Source: Streptomyces sp. TSRI0107 (GTDB lineage: Bacteria > Actinomycetota > Actinomycetes > Streptomycetales > Streptomycetaceae). From it: a stretch of DNA of 64,000 bases. The translations under genes and the position numbers were made by a program. Of the stretch, positions 26,367-35,367 are shown piece after piece; within the stretch, counting starts at the first letter, position 1; the number at the start of each line of letters is the position of its first letter. The DNA lies in contig NZ_LIVZ01000003.1 in the NCBI RefSeq assembly GCF_001905845.1, positions 1-64,000 on the forward strand, given 5' to 3'. The notes beneath the pieces were generated by a model. It was not told the origin of the DNA, made no database searches, and was given only the letters and a program-made list of their open reading frames with translations.

Positions 26367-28067
26367 ATGACGACGACCGGCACCTGGCACAGCTACCACC
26401 TCTTCCTGCACTCGACCACGGAGGACACCGACGCCTTCCTCACCGAGGAGGCGGCCGGGCTGCTGGACGGACTGGTCGCGTCGGGGCAGGCCGCGAAGTG
26501 GTTCTTCATCCGGTACGGGGAAGGAGGACCGCACCTGCGGATCCGGGTCGCGGGGCTGAGCCCCTCGGTCGCCGCGGAGCTGCCGTCCACGCTGGCCCGG
26601 GCCGCCAAGGCGGTGCCGTCCGTGGGCGGCCCGTGGCCCTCGCACCACGGTGAGGTCCGCGTGGTGGAGTACGTCCCCGAGACGCGCCGCTACGGCGGGC
26701 CGCGGGCGCTGCCCACGGCCGAGGACGTCTTCGTGGTCTCCTCCCGGGTGGCCGTGGCGGCGCTGCGCGCGCTCCGGCGGCAGCCGGCCGGCGGGTCGGG
26801 CCGGCTCGTCCTCGCGGCCGACCTGGCACACGCCACGGCGTACGCCCTGGGCATGGACCGGGTCACGGCGGCGAAGTGGCTGCGGGGCCACGCGGCGGGG
26901 TGGCGCTGGGTCACCGAGGTGCCCCTGCTCCCGGCCGCGGCCGTGCACATGCGGGTCAACGCCGTCTACGCCGCTCAGCGTTCCGCGCTGAACCGCAGGG
27001 CGGCGTCCCTGTGGGAAGGACTGGCGGAGGGTGGGGCCGGGGTCGGGGTCGGAGAAGCGTGGCTGGTGGAGTGGGCGGACCGGGTCCGCGCGGCGGACGC
27101 GACGCTGCGAGCCCGAACGGAGTCCGCGTCCGCCGACGTGGACGCGGCGCTGCGGTGGGTGTGGGCGTCGCAGCTGCACATGCTCCTCAACCGGCTCGGC
27201 GTCTCCCCGGACGAGGAGCGCGCGGTGTGCCGGCTCGCCGCCCGCACGCTGCTGGACACGGACGAGCCGGTGTCGTACTTCCCGCAGGGGCACCGCGCGC
27301 CCGACTGGCAGTACCTGGAGAGGAGCCAGATCCGGATCGGCCGCAACGAGGACTCCGCCCTGCGCCAGGCTCCCTCCGACGCGGCAGCCCGGACCGACGG
27401 CCCCGAGACGCCGCTGCCCGCGGACCCGCTGCCCGAGGTGTCGTTGTCCGCGGCGCTGGCGGCACGGTCGTCCGCGCGCGGCGAGATCGGCGGGCCGCTG
27501 GACGCCGGCACGCTCGGCGCGTTGCTGTGGAACTCGCTGGCGGAGAGCAGCCGGACCCGGAGGCGGTTCGCGGACGGCTCGGACCGGATCTACACCCACC
27601 GCCCCTACCCGAGCGCGGGCGCCCTCCACACCGCACGGGTGCGGCTGCTCGTCCTCGACGTGGCGGGGCTCCCGGCGGCGACGTACGACTGCGTGCCGGA
27701 GAGCCGGACGCTGCGCCGGGTGGGTCCGGCGCCCGAGAAGGCCGAGGTCGAGGCGCTGTCGACCTACTTCTCCCGTCCCGAGGAGGACCCGGACCGGATC
27801 GGTGTCGACGGCGCCCCGGTCGTCGCCGGGCTGTACGTGGAGCTGGGCCTGCTGCGCCGGCGCTACGGCCTGCGAGCGCTGCGCCTCGGGCTGCTGGAGA
27901 CGGGTCACCTGGCGCAGACACTGCTGCTGACCGCCGCGGCCCTGGGGCTCGCGGGCACGCCGCTCGGCGGCTTCCACGACGACCTGGCGCACGAACTGCT
28001 GGGCCTGGACGACATGGACCAGCCGCTCCAGTACCTGCTGCCACTCGGGCGCCGCACGGACGGCTGA
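26367..28067 (+). CDS. lazF: Fused glutamate-elimination and azoline dehydrogenase enzyme (LazF type)
   Basis: A 566-aa two-domain protein. Residues ~1-300 are the SpaB_C-like elimination domain (TGTWHSYHLFLHS, KWFFIRYGEGGPHLRIRV) that removes glutamate from the glutamyl-Ser made by LazB, giving Dha. Residues ~355-566 are a SagB/nitroreductase-type FMN dehydrogenase (SLSAALAARSSARGE, YTHRPYPSAGALH, GLYVELGLLRRRYG) that oxidises azolines to azoles. This fusion is characteristic of lactazole-type clusters. It is 75 bases after lazE, with a GACCC-rich spacer and a modest GAGGG before the ATG. Confidence 0.94.
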   Translation: MTTTGTWHSYHLFLHSTTEDTDAFLTEEAAGLLDGLVASGQAAKWFFIRYGEGGPHLRIRVAGLSPSVAAELPSTLARAAKAVPSVGGPWPSHHGEVRVVEYVPETRRYGGPRALPTAEDVFVVSSRVAVAALRALRRQPAGGSGRLVLAADLAHATAYALGMDRVTAAKWLRGHAAGWRWVTEVPLLPAAAVHMRVNAVYAAQRSALNRRAASLWEGLAEGGAGVGVGEAWLVEWADRVRAADATLRARTESASADVDAALRWVWASQLHMLLNRLGVSPDEERAVCRLAARTLLDTDEPVSYFPQGHRAPDWQYLERSQIRIGRNEDSALRQAPSDAAARTDGPETPLPADPLPEVSLSAALAARSSARGEIGGPLDAGTLGALLWNSLAESSRTRRRFADGSDRIYTHRPYPSAGALHTARVRLLVLDVAGLPAATYDCVPESRTLRRVGPAPEKAEVEALSTYFSRPEEDPDRIGVDGAPVVAGLYVELGLLRRRYGLRALRLGLLETGHLAQTLLLTAAALGLAGTPLGGFHDDLAHELLGLDDMDQPLQYLLPLGRRTDG

Positions 28068-28484
28068 GGGCACGGCGCCCGGTGGCCGGCGGACGCCGTC
28101 ACTGGTCGAGCAGTGCGCCCGGCCGTCACCGGTAGAGCAGCGCGTCCGCGACGGCCAGGGCAGGCGGACGGGCCGAGGGCCGTGTGGCCGTCGTCGAGGT
28201 CCCGGTGCGCGTTCTGCGGGAGCCGGTCGCGCAGGCGGTCGGTGCCCTGGGCTCAGTGCCGGTCGCCAGCCGGACACCGTTCGCCGGGGGGACATCCCTT
28301 TCACCGCCGGGTGAGGAACGGCAGAGACGTTGAGCGTCACCCTGGTGCAGCCCTACCTGGCGCGGAAAAACGAAATCGACGTGACGTCTTGGTCCCCGGT
28401 AGCTGCTGCGGTACGTACAGCGGGATGCTCGGCAAGGACGTCCGGGCAGGCAGCCACCCGTTCGTACCTCGCGTCCGAGTGCAA
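28068..28484. other. Intergenic stretch after the thiopeptide cluster
   Basis: No supported gene. No clear rho-independent terminator is seen directly after the lazF stop, though the sequence is very GC-rich and can fold in many ways. No regulator, transporter or immunity gene is visible on this side of the cluster. Confidence 0.5.
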
Positions 28485-28641
28485 CTAGACCGCCGTGCAA
28501 TCCTCGAAGGCGAGGATCTCTTCGGCGGGCAGGCCCGACAGACGATTGGCGACAGCGACATCGAGCGGCTTGTCACTGTCCTTCGCGGTGTCGATCACGC
28601 TCCAAAACGCTTCGGTGCCCCCGAAGCGCTTCGGTGTCCAT
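28485..28641 (-). pseudogene. DUF4240-like fragment broken by a short duplication
   Basis: The frame ending at 28485 reads TEAFWSVIDTAKDSDKPL and then RLSGLPAEEILAFED before a TAG. FW..ID and LP.EEIL.FE are the start of DUF4240 proteins. At the 5' side ACCGAAGCGCTTCGG is followed 19 bases later by ACCGAAGCGTTTTGG, an imperfect duplication whose length shifts the frame relative to the ATG at 28641. Only about 50 codons of the family remain. Confidence 0.5.
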
Positions 28642-28768
28642 GGCGGGCAATGTGCCAGGGCGCTACGACAGCCATCTCTGCACGGGCGCCCCGGCGGATT
28701 TTCTCGCCGCCCCCAGCACCACGCGGCGCGGTACGTCGCCTCTGTGAGCGGGCGGGCGAGGTTGGTGT

Positions 28769-29332
28769 CTACAGACTGAGCGTGATCGCGGCGGCGACTC
28801 CGCCCAGGCCGAGGGCGAAGGCTGCCGGTTTCCAGCCGCCGCTGCCCCAGCGGAAGTAGCGGTCGACAGCCAGCCGGCCCGGCCCGATGGCAGCGACGGC
28901 CAGCGCGACGACAGCGATGCACACGCTGTATTCGACGCCGCCGTCTGTCTGCCACAGTCCGTGGGCGCCGGTGACGGTGACCATCGCATTGATCATGACA
29001 CCGATCAGGGCGGCAGCCGCGAGCGGCGTCAGCAGGCCGAGGGCGAGACCGAGGCCGCCGAGCAGCTCGGACAGCCCGCCGATCACGGCGAAGAGCTTCC
29101 CCGGGCGGTAGCCGAGGGCGGCGAACCCCTCGCCGGTCGCCGTCAGGCCGTCACCGCCGAAGAACCCGAACAGTTTTTGCGAGCCATGAGCGGCCATCAG
29201 CAGACCGAACGTGAGCCTGAGGAGCAGCAGGCCCGCGTCGGCGGCGGTCACCCTCTGGGCGATGGTGGGATGCGCTACCGGTTCCGTAGAAGTAGAAGAG
29301 GCAGGACGGTTCAGGATGCGCTTGGTCAACAT
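28769..29332 (-). CDS. DoxX-family membrane protein
   Basis: A 187-aa integral membrane protein with four helices. LLLLRLTFGLLMAAHGSQKLFGFFGG is the DoxX opening block (quoted in part), then LSELLGGLGLALGLLTPLAA and the second repeat. DoxX proteins are small redox- or quinone-related membrane proteins of uncertain substrate. ATG 29332 is chosen because GGAG lies upstream and the residues before it are non-homologous. It follows a Fe-S-type regulator in the same orientation, 181 bases downstream. Confidence 0.87.
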   Translation of the reverse strand: MLTKRILNRPASSTSTEPVAHPTIAQRVTAADAGLLLLRLTFGLLMAAHGSQKLFGFFGGDGLTATGEGFAALGYRPGKLFAVIGGLSELLGGLGLALGLLTPLAAAALIGVMINAMVTVTGAHGLWQTDGGVEYSVCIAVVALAVAAIGPGRLAVDRYFRWGSGGWKPAAFALGLGGVAAAITLSL

Positions 29333-29513
29333 GGCAATGCTCCGGTTGGAACGCCAGAACGGGCGTTTCCCCCAGCTCGGCCGGATGCCGAGCAACCGGT
29401 GACGAGTGAGCCCCGCGCAGCGTCGTGGAGCGTGTCCCCCACACGATCCTTGCGCCGGGTGCGGCACCGTGCATCTGGGCGGCGGCCCTCGAGGGCAGGC
29501 GGCCGGCGTCGGG

Positions 29514-30266
29514 TCAGCGCTCTGGAGCCATACGCTCATCATGATCAGGGGCGTTCGGGCACAGCCGCACACAGCATTCCCCGGGCTCGGGAGCCAGGAC
29601 GGCCTGTACGCCGCTGACCTCGAGGCCGCTCAGGTAGCCGGAGAGGAAAGCCTGGTTCATGCCGCACACGAGATCCGGGGCCTTGGCGGCCAGCGGGTGG
29701 AAGGGGCAGTTGCGCAGCCGGAGCTGGGTGGGGGTTTCCCGGACAGGTTCGTAGCCGTACTCGTCCAGCAGGCGTTCGCAGGCGGTCAGTCCGCGCTCGG
29801 GGCCCAGTCGGCCCGGTCGGGTCTCCTCCCGCGCCCTCTCGCCCATCTCGCGCCCGCGCTGTTCGGCGGTCCGCACAGCTGCCTGCGCGGCGTTCTCGTC
29901 GGTGCCTTCGGTCAGGACGGCGTCCAGGAGAACGTCTGCCAGGAATTCGTGGCGCCGGTCGGGGATGTTCACGGTGATCTGGGCGTCGGTGGGTTCGTAC
30001 ACCTTGGGCTGTCTGCCGACCTTGCGGATCCCTCCAGGTGTCTCGTAGCGCGCGCGGAGCAGGCCGGCATCGACGAGCTTGTCGAGATGGAACGCAGCGA
30101 GCTTGCGGGATATGCCGACACTCGCGGCGGCCTCGTCGCGAGTGACCGCGCGGCCGGCACGCCGGATGAAAAGGAACATGCGCCGACGCGAGTCCTCACT
30201 CAGGACGCTCACAGAGCCGATGGCGCGGTCGGCCGCGTCGGCCCGAGAGGTCAGATCAGCAGCCAC
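29514..30266 (-). CDS. SufR-like helix-turn-helix regulator with Fe-S-type cysteines
   Basis: A 250-aa regulator. Residues ~22-85 form an ArsR-like winged helix (RRRMFLFIRRAGRAVTRDEA, GISRKLAAFHLDKLVDAGLL). The C-terminal half has the SufR-type cysteine set: CPFHPLA, LVCGMNQAFL and ECCVRLCP. In SufR these bind a Fe-S cluster and make DNA binding redox-sensitive, which is inferred here. The 92-bp divergent space to the DinB-like gene is notably AT-rich and probably holds the operator. Confidence 0.85.
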   Translation of the reverse strand: MAADLTSRADAADRAIGSVSVLSEDSRRRMFLFIRRAGRAVTRDEAAASVGISRKLAAFHLDKLVDAGLLRARYETPGGIRKVGRQPKVYEPTDAQITVNIPDRRHEFLADVLLDAVLTEGTDENAAQAAVRTAEQRGREMGERAREETRPGRLGPERGLTACERLLDEYGYEPVRETPTQLRLRNCPFHPLAAKAPDLVCGMNQAFLSGYLSGLEVSGVQAVLAPEPGECCVRLCPNAPDHDERMAPER

Positions 30267-30358
30267 ACGTTCAGATTAACTCCCATCAGCGTGGGTGCAA
30301 AAGTTCTTTCGGCCCATTTATCTGGTCCGATCAACGTCTTTCTTAATAGAACCAAGAT

Positions 30359-30913
30359 TTGTTAGTGAAACTAGCGAGACGCGTGTTCGTCGCCAGCGAA
30401 GACGGCCGTGGGCCACGGCTGCTGCTGCCAGGATGTGCTCATGAGCTGGAAGCATGGCTGGATTTTCATCGTGCGACTCTGGCCCTGAAGTGTTCGGGCC
30501 TCAATAATGATCAATTACGGCTTGCTGCGGCATCACCCTCGTCGATGACGCTGCTCGGTCTCGTCCAGCACATGGCTGAGGTGGAGCGCAACTGGTTCCA
30601 GCGTGCGTTCGCAGGTCAGAAGGTGTCGCCGGTCTTCGGAGAGAACAACGTCGACGGCTTTGCCCTTCAGCCGGGACGAGGGCTCGACGAAGCGATGGCC
30701 GCGTGGCAAGCCGAGGTCGCTCGAGGCCGTGAGCTGATCGCTGAAGCATCACTCGACGACTCAGGCAGCCTGTCCGAGCAGGAAGCGGGTCACGTCGGTG
30801 ATCAGGGAGTCTCCCTGCGTTGGATCATGGTGCACCTGATCGAGGAATACGCACGTCACAACGGTCATGCCGACCTCATCCGCGAGCAGATCGACGGCAC
30901 TACCGGCGCATGA
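30359..30913 (+). CDS. DinB/DUF664-family protein
   Basis: About 184 aa. The region [16 protein letters not shown] to [14 protein letters not shown] is a DinB-like (DUF664) four-helix metal-binding bundle with the metal His residues in [12 protein letters not shown] and [10 protein letters not shown]. The first ~28 residues do not resemble the family start, and only TTG 30359 or GTG 30365 are available, so the 5' end may have been replaced by rearrangement. The family includes thiol-dependent S-transferases, but function here is open. Confidence 0.8.
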   Translation: MLVKLARRVFVASEDGRGPRLLLPGCAHELEAWLDFHRATLALKCSGLNNDQLRLAAASPSSMTLLGLVQHMAEVERNWFQRAFAGQKVSPVFGENNVDGFALQPGRGLDEAMAAWQAEVARGRELIAEASLDDSGSLSEQEAGHVGDQGVSLRWIMVHLIEEYARHNGHADLIREQIDGTTGA

Positions 30914-31347
30914 GACGTGCTTGCGCGGTCGGACGGACCGCGCAAGTGCCCGGCTCCCGGTCCCAGCCAGCGGCGGCCTGCTCGGCCAGCCGCTGAAGGA
31001 CTTTGGAGGCGAGGGCGACGCTGTTCTTCTCCCCGCGTTTCTTCTCCCCGCGTTCGGCCAGGACCTGGAACAACAGCTCAGCGCCCCGCAGTCTCGACGT
31101 AGGCCTCGATGCCCCGCAGCGGGCCCGCTGACAACGGCCATCGTCCGCTCGGCGTCGACAGTCTGGTCCTTGCCGAGGCCGGGCAGGGGGCGCTCGGCCC
31201 AGTAGTACCCACCCGGCACCCAAGGCCAACGACGGCACGGACGAGGATCCGGCCACTGCCTCGCCGCAGCGGCTGAGCCGATCACCTATTTCCAGTTGAG
31301 TACCAACACTCAGGCGGCTGCCCTGCATCGCTCGTAGCGTCCAGCCC
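30914..31347. other. Degenerate stretch with a possible IS21 helper-gene scrap
   Basis: On the minus strand one frame reads ELLFQVLAERGEKKRG and then EKNSVALAS, which resembles the IstB motif LLFQVL.ER.EKNS.A.AS with a five-residue insertion caused by a direct duplication of TTCTTCTCCCCGCG. Nothing else is recognisable. The KAS III promoter must lie near the right end. Confidence 0.35.
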
Positions 31348-32379
31348 ATGCACATAGACCACGCTGCCCCTGAACCGGTGCGCCGCCGGGCGGGTATCAC
31401 CGCGGTGGCCTCCTGCCTGCCGGAACTCGAAGTGACCTCCGCGCAGATGCAGGAGCGGATCACCGCAGCCTCCGGCCTGTCGCTGCCGGCGCGGATGCTC
31501 GAACGGATCACCGGCATCACCTCGCGCCGCGCTGTGGCCGAGGGCGAGTACGCCTCGACGCTCGCGGTACGGGCGGGGCGCGCGGCGCTGGAGCGGGCCG
31601 GGCTTGCGCCGTACGACGTGGACCTGCTCGTGTTCGCCTCCGCCACCCGCGACGTGGTGGAACCGGCGACCGCGCACATCGTCCAGGCCGAACTCGGCTC
31701 CCGGGCACACGCGCTGGACGTGACGAACGCCTGCAACAGCTTCGTCAACGGCATCGACACGGCCCGCGCGATGATCCTCGCCGGCCGTGCCCGCCGCGCC
31801 CTGGTCGTCACCGGGGAGACGCCGAGCCGCGCGGTCCGGCACGCCCCGTCCGGTCCCGACCAGCTCCGCGACGGGTTCGCGGGTTACACCTTCGGCGACG
31901 CCGGGGCCGCAGTCGTTCTTGAGTCGGTGGAGCGGGGCGGCATCCTCGACGTGGACACCGAGACGCACTCCGAGCACTGGTCGGTCGGCGGCATCTTCGG
32001 CGGCGGCTCGCGCCACCCCCGCGGGGACGAGCACACGTACTTCCACGGTGACGGCAACGAGCTGCGCGAGGTGTTCGAGAAGGTCGGCACATCGGTGCTC
32101 GACCGGATGCGGCAGCGCACCGGACTGGCCTGGGACGACTTCCGGCACATCCTGGTGCACCAGGTCACCGTGCCGTATCTGGAGCGGTTCGTCGAACTCA
32201 CCGGCATCCCCCGGGACCGGCTCGTCGTCACCGTCCCCGAGCTCGGGAACATGGCCAGCGCCACCCTCGGCGTCCAGCTCGACCGCGTCCACGAGCGGCT
32301 GCGCCCCGGCGACCGGGTCCTGTTCGTCGGCCTGGGGGGCGGCGTCAGCATCATGACGATGGTCTGGGAGAAGGCATGA
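31348..32379 (+). CDS. KAS III-fold ketosynthase/thiolase (FabH/OleA-like)
   Basis: A 343-aa thiolase-fold enzyme. The catalytic triad is visible: Cys129 in VTNACNSF, His271 in ILVHQV and Asn301 in ELGNMASA. FabH-like enzymes condense acyl thioesters; OleA-like ones join two acyl-CoAs to a beta-keto acid. The nearby AMP-ligase and NAD-dependent reductase favour the OleA-like reading, but this is inference from context. First gene of a six-gene operon; its stop overlaps the next start (ATGA). No strong ribosome binding site before ATG 31348. Confidence 0.88.
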   Translation: MHIDHAAPEPVRRRAGITAVASCLPELEVTSAQMQERITAASGLSLPARMLERITGITSRRAVAEGEYASTLAVRAGRAALERAGLAPYDVDLLVFASATRDVVEPATAHIVQAELGSRAHALDVTNACNSFVNGIDTARAMILAGRARRALVVTGETPSRAVRHAPSGPDQLRDGFAGYTFGDAGAAVVLESVERGGILDVDTETHSEHWSVGGIFGGGSRHPRGDEHTYFHGDGNELREVFEKVGTSVLDRMRQRTGLAWDDFRHILVHQVTVPYLERFVELTGIPRDRLVVTVPELGNMASATLGVQLDRVHERLRPGDRVLFVGLGGGVSIMTMVWEKA

Positions 32380-33116
32380 GCGCGCTGTGGGTGGTGGTGC
32401 CCGCGCACCAGGAGGCCACACGCATCGGCGCCACGCTGGACGCGCTCGCGGCCCAGCGCGACCTCGACTTCACTCTCGTCGTCGTGGACAACGCCTCCAG
32501 CGACGGCACCGCCGAGATCGCCTACGAGTTCGCCCGCTGGGCGCCCTTCCCTGTCCACGTCCTCCGGGAGCCGGAGAAGGGCGTGGGCTGCGCCGTCGAC
32601 ACCGGCTTCCGGTACGCGATCGAGCACGGTGCGACGTGGCTGGCCCGCACCGACGCCGACTGCCTGCCACACCCCGGCTGGACGGCCGGCGCCCGCGATG
32701 CCCTGCGGCATGGCGCGGGCCTGGTGTGCGGGCGCATCGACGCACGCCGCGACGAGCACGGACCGCTCGGGCGGGCCGCCTTCCGCGCGCTGGTCCGCGT
32801 CGCCGCCCTCTTCGGCCGTGTCCGGCCGGCCCACCACCGGCGCCACGGCTACCTCGCCCCTTACCGGATGCACGCCGGGAACAACATGGCCGTCACCGCC
32901 GCGCTGTACCAAACCGTCGGCGGGATGCCACGCCGCCCGTCGCCCACCGACCGGCTCTTCCTGAACCGGGTGCGCCGCCGCACCACCGCCATCGTCCACG
33001 CCCGCCACATGGTCGTGGAGAACTCCACCCGCCGGCTGCGCGCCTACGGCCTCGTCGGCACCGCCCGCTGGTACCTCGACAAGGGTCCGGGCCGTCACGG
33101 GGAGGACCCTCGCTGA
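32376..33116 (+). CDS. Family 2 glycosyltransferase, first copy
   Basis: A 246-aa GT-A fold protein. LWVVVPAHQEATRIGATLDA and VVVDNASSDGT bind the nucleotide, and RTDADC is the metal-binding DXD-type motif. No transmembrane segment is seen, so it is soluble or peripheral. It is clearly paralogous to the third-next gene (34591-35367). In the operon it probably glycosylates the lipid or polyketide-like product, but sugar and acceptor are unknown. ATGA overlap with the ketosynthase; TGATG junction to the ligase. Confidence 0.88.
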   Translation: MSALWVVVPAHQEATRIGATLDALAAQRDLDFTLVVVDNASSDGTAEIAYEFARWAPFPVHVLREPEKGVGCAVDTGFRYAIEHGATWLARTDADCLPHPGWTAGARDALRHGAGLVCGRIDARRDEHGPLGRAAFRALVRVAALFGRVRPAHHRRHGYLAPYRMHAGNNMAVTAALYQTVGGMPRRPSPTDRLFLNRVRRRTTAIVHARHMVVENSTRRLRAYGLVGTARWYLDKGPGRHGEDPR

Positions 33117-34594
33117 TGCTCGACACCCTCGCCCACGCCCTGCGGCGCCATCCCGACCGGCCCGCCGTGCTCGGCACCACCCGATCCGGCGCCGAACGCA
33201 CCAGGGCCACATACGGGGACCTGGCCGACCTCGCCGACCGCTACACCACCGCCCTGCACGCGCGGGGCGTCGCCCGCGGCGGCACCGTCGGCGTCGCCGT
33301 CCGGCCCGGGCCCCGGGCCCTCCCGGTGATGCTCGCCGTACACGGGCTCGGAGCGCGCGCCGCGGTGCTGGACCCCGGCGCCGGGCCGGACGTGCTGCGC
33401 GCTCGGCTCGCCCTGGCCCGCCCCGACCTGGTCCTCGCGGACGCCACCGCCCAGGCCGTCGCCGGATGGGCCCGGCCGCTGGCCCGCGCGGCCCGCCTGG
33501 CGCTGCCGGACCTTGCGATGCTGGGACCGGTGGCCACGGTCGGGCCCCGGATGCCCGGCTGCGCCCCCGCCCTGGACGCCGACGTCCGGTCCGTGGTCCT
33601 GCCCCGTCCGGTGGATGGTGACGGCGACGCGGTCATCGTGTTCACCTCGGGCACCACGTCACGGCCCCGCGCGGTGGTGCACACCCGCTCCTCGCTCGCC
33701 GCCGGCATGGCGACGGTGGCCGACCTGGTCCGGCCTGAGGCCGGGCGGCCCGTCCTCGGCGGCACCTTCTTCGTCCTCGTCCCCTCCCTCGCGAGCGGAG
33801 CGCCGGTCGCGCTGCCCGCCCGCTCCACGCGCGTCCTGGCCCGCCAACTGCGCCGACTGGCCCCGCAGTGCACCTACCTGACGCCGCCGCAGCTGCGCCG
33901 GCTGCTGGCCGAGGGCGGCCGGTTCACCGGGCGCGTGTGGACCGGGTCGGCCCCGGCGAGCAGCGAGTTGCTGACCCGCGTGAAGCGGGCCGGCGCCGAC
34001 GAGGCGTGGGGCGTGTACGCGCTGACCGAGCTGTTTCCCGCCGCGGCCGTCGAGCAGGCCGACAAGGCCGCCTTCACCGGCGACGGGGACCTGGTCGGCG
34101 CCCCCCTGCCAGGAGTGACGGCGAAGACCGACTCCGACGGGGAGCTGCTGCTGTCCGGCCCCGCCGCCCGGGACCGTTACCTGGGCGAGGACCCGGATCC
34201 GTGGGTCGCCACCGGTGACCGGGCACGCCTCGACGGCGGGCGGATCGTCCTGGAGGGCCGCCGCAAGGACATGATCCTGCGGCGCGCGGAGAACATCTAC
34301 CCGGGGCTGTACGAGCCGGCGCTGCACGTACCAGGCGTCGAACTCGCCCTGCTCGTCGGCGTACCGGACGACGACGGCGACGAACGTCTCGTCGCCGTCG
34401 TCCAGCCGGCCGCCAAGGCGGACCGCGCCGCGTTGCGCTCGGCCCTGGCCGAACCCCTGGAGCGCATGGGCGCCGCCCGCCCGGACGCGGTGCTGCTGGC
34501 CGACATCCCGCTGTCGGGCCGCTCCCGGAAGCCCGACCGCGCCGCCACCGCCCGCCTCGCCGCCCGCCGCCTCGCCGAACGGAGCCGACGATGA
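33116..34594 (+). CDS. AMP-forming acyl ligase, OleC-like by context
   Basis: A 492-aa adenylate-forming enzyme. Motif A3 is TSGTTSRPRAVVH at ~177-189, A5 YALTELFP, A7 ATGDRARLDGG, A8 GRRKDMILRRAENIYP and the A10 lysine is in SGRSRKPDRA. It activates a carboxylate as acyl-AMP. In ole and beta-lactone systems the equivalent enzyme closes a beta-hydroxy acid to a beta-lactone; that role is inferred. GGGGAGGAC precedes ATG 33116, which overlaps the upstream TGA by one base. Confidence 0.88.
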   Translation: MLDTLAHALRRHPDRPAVLGTTRSGAERTRATYGDLADLADRYTTALHARGVARGGTVGVAVRPGPRALPVMLAVHGLGARAAVLDPGAGPDVLRARLALARPDLVLADATAQAVAGWARPLARAARLALPDLAMLGPVATVGPRMPGCAPALDADVRSVVLPRPVDGDGDAVIVFTSGTTSRPRAVVHTRSSLAAGMATVADLVRPEAGRPVLGGTFFVLVPSLASGAPVALPARSTRVLARQLRRLAPQCTYLTPPQLRRLLAEGGRFTGRVWTGSAPASSELLTRVKRAGADEAWGVYALTELFPAAAVEQADKAAFTGDGDLVGAPLPGVTAKTDSDGELLLSGPAARDRYLGEDPDPWVATGDRARLDGGRIVLEGRRKDMILRRAENIYPGLYEPALHVPGVELALLVGVPDDDGDERLVAVVQPAAKADRAALRSALAEPLERMGAARPDAVLLADIPLSGRSRKPDRAATARLAARRLAERSRR

Positions 34595-35367
34595 CCGCCT
34601 CCGACGCCGCCCGCGCCCTGTGGGTCGTCGTGCCCGCCTACAACGAGGAGACCGGGATCGGCGCCACCCTCACCGCGCTCGCCGCCCAGACCGACACCCG
34701 TTTCACCCTCGCCGTCGTCGACAACGCCTCCACCGACACGACCGCCGCCGTCGTACGCCGCTTCTCCGCCGACGCGCCCTTCCCCGTTCACCTCGTACAC
34801 GAGAAGGAGCGGGGCACCGGTGCCGCCGCCGACACCGGATTCCGGTACGCCATCGCGCACGGCGCCGAGCTGCTCGTCCGTACGGACGCCGACTGCCTGC
34901 CCGCCGCCGACTGGGTCACCGAGGCACGAAGAGAGTTCGCCCGCGGTACGGAAATGGCCTGCGGCCGCAGCCTGCCGCGCCGCGACGAGTCGCCCTCACC
35001 GGCCGAGCGCCACCTCCTCCCGGCGGTCGTCAGGGCGACCGCGCTGTACGGGCGCTACCGCACGGAGCACCGGCACCCGCGCTACCGAGCGCCCTACGTG
35101 CTGTGCCACGGCCACAACCTCGCCATCACGGCCGCGCTCTACCTGCGCTGCGGGGGTACGCCCCGTACCCCGCTGGAGGGACCGCCCGAGGACGTCGTCC
35201 TCCTCAACCGGGCGCGTGAGCACAGCGACCGGATCGCCCGCGCCGAGCGGATGGTGGTGCACACCAGCCTGCGCCGCCTGCGTGCCTGGGGCGCCCGCCG
35301 CACCCTGCTGTGGTGCTGGGACCGCCGCTACCGACCCGCCGACCCGAGGCAGGTGCACGTCCGTTGA
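34591..35367 (+). CDS. Family 2 glycosyltransferase, second copy
   Basis: A 258-aa GT2 enzyme that closely parallels the operon's first copy: LWVVVPAYNEETGIGATLTA, VVDNASTDTT and RTDADCLP. The shared architecture and location indicate an ancient tandem duplication with the ligase gene between them. The C-terminal part (PEDVVLLNRAREHSDRI) differs enough to suggest a different acceptor or sugar. ATGA overlap at both ends of the reading frame with neighbours (TTGA to the P450). Confidence 0.87.
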   Translation: MTASDAARALWVVVPAYNEETGIGATLTALAAQTDTRFTLAVVDNASTDTTAAVVRRFSADAPFPVHLVHEKERGTGAAADTGFRYAIAHGAELLVRTDADCLPAADWVTEARREFARGTEMACGRSLPRRDESPSPAERHLLPAVVRATALYGRYRTEHRHPRYRAPYVLCHGHNLAITAALYLRCGGTPRTPLEGPPEDVVLLNRAREHSDRIARAERMVVHTSLRRLRAWGARRTLLWCWDRRYRPADPRQVHVR

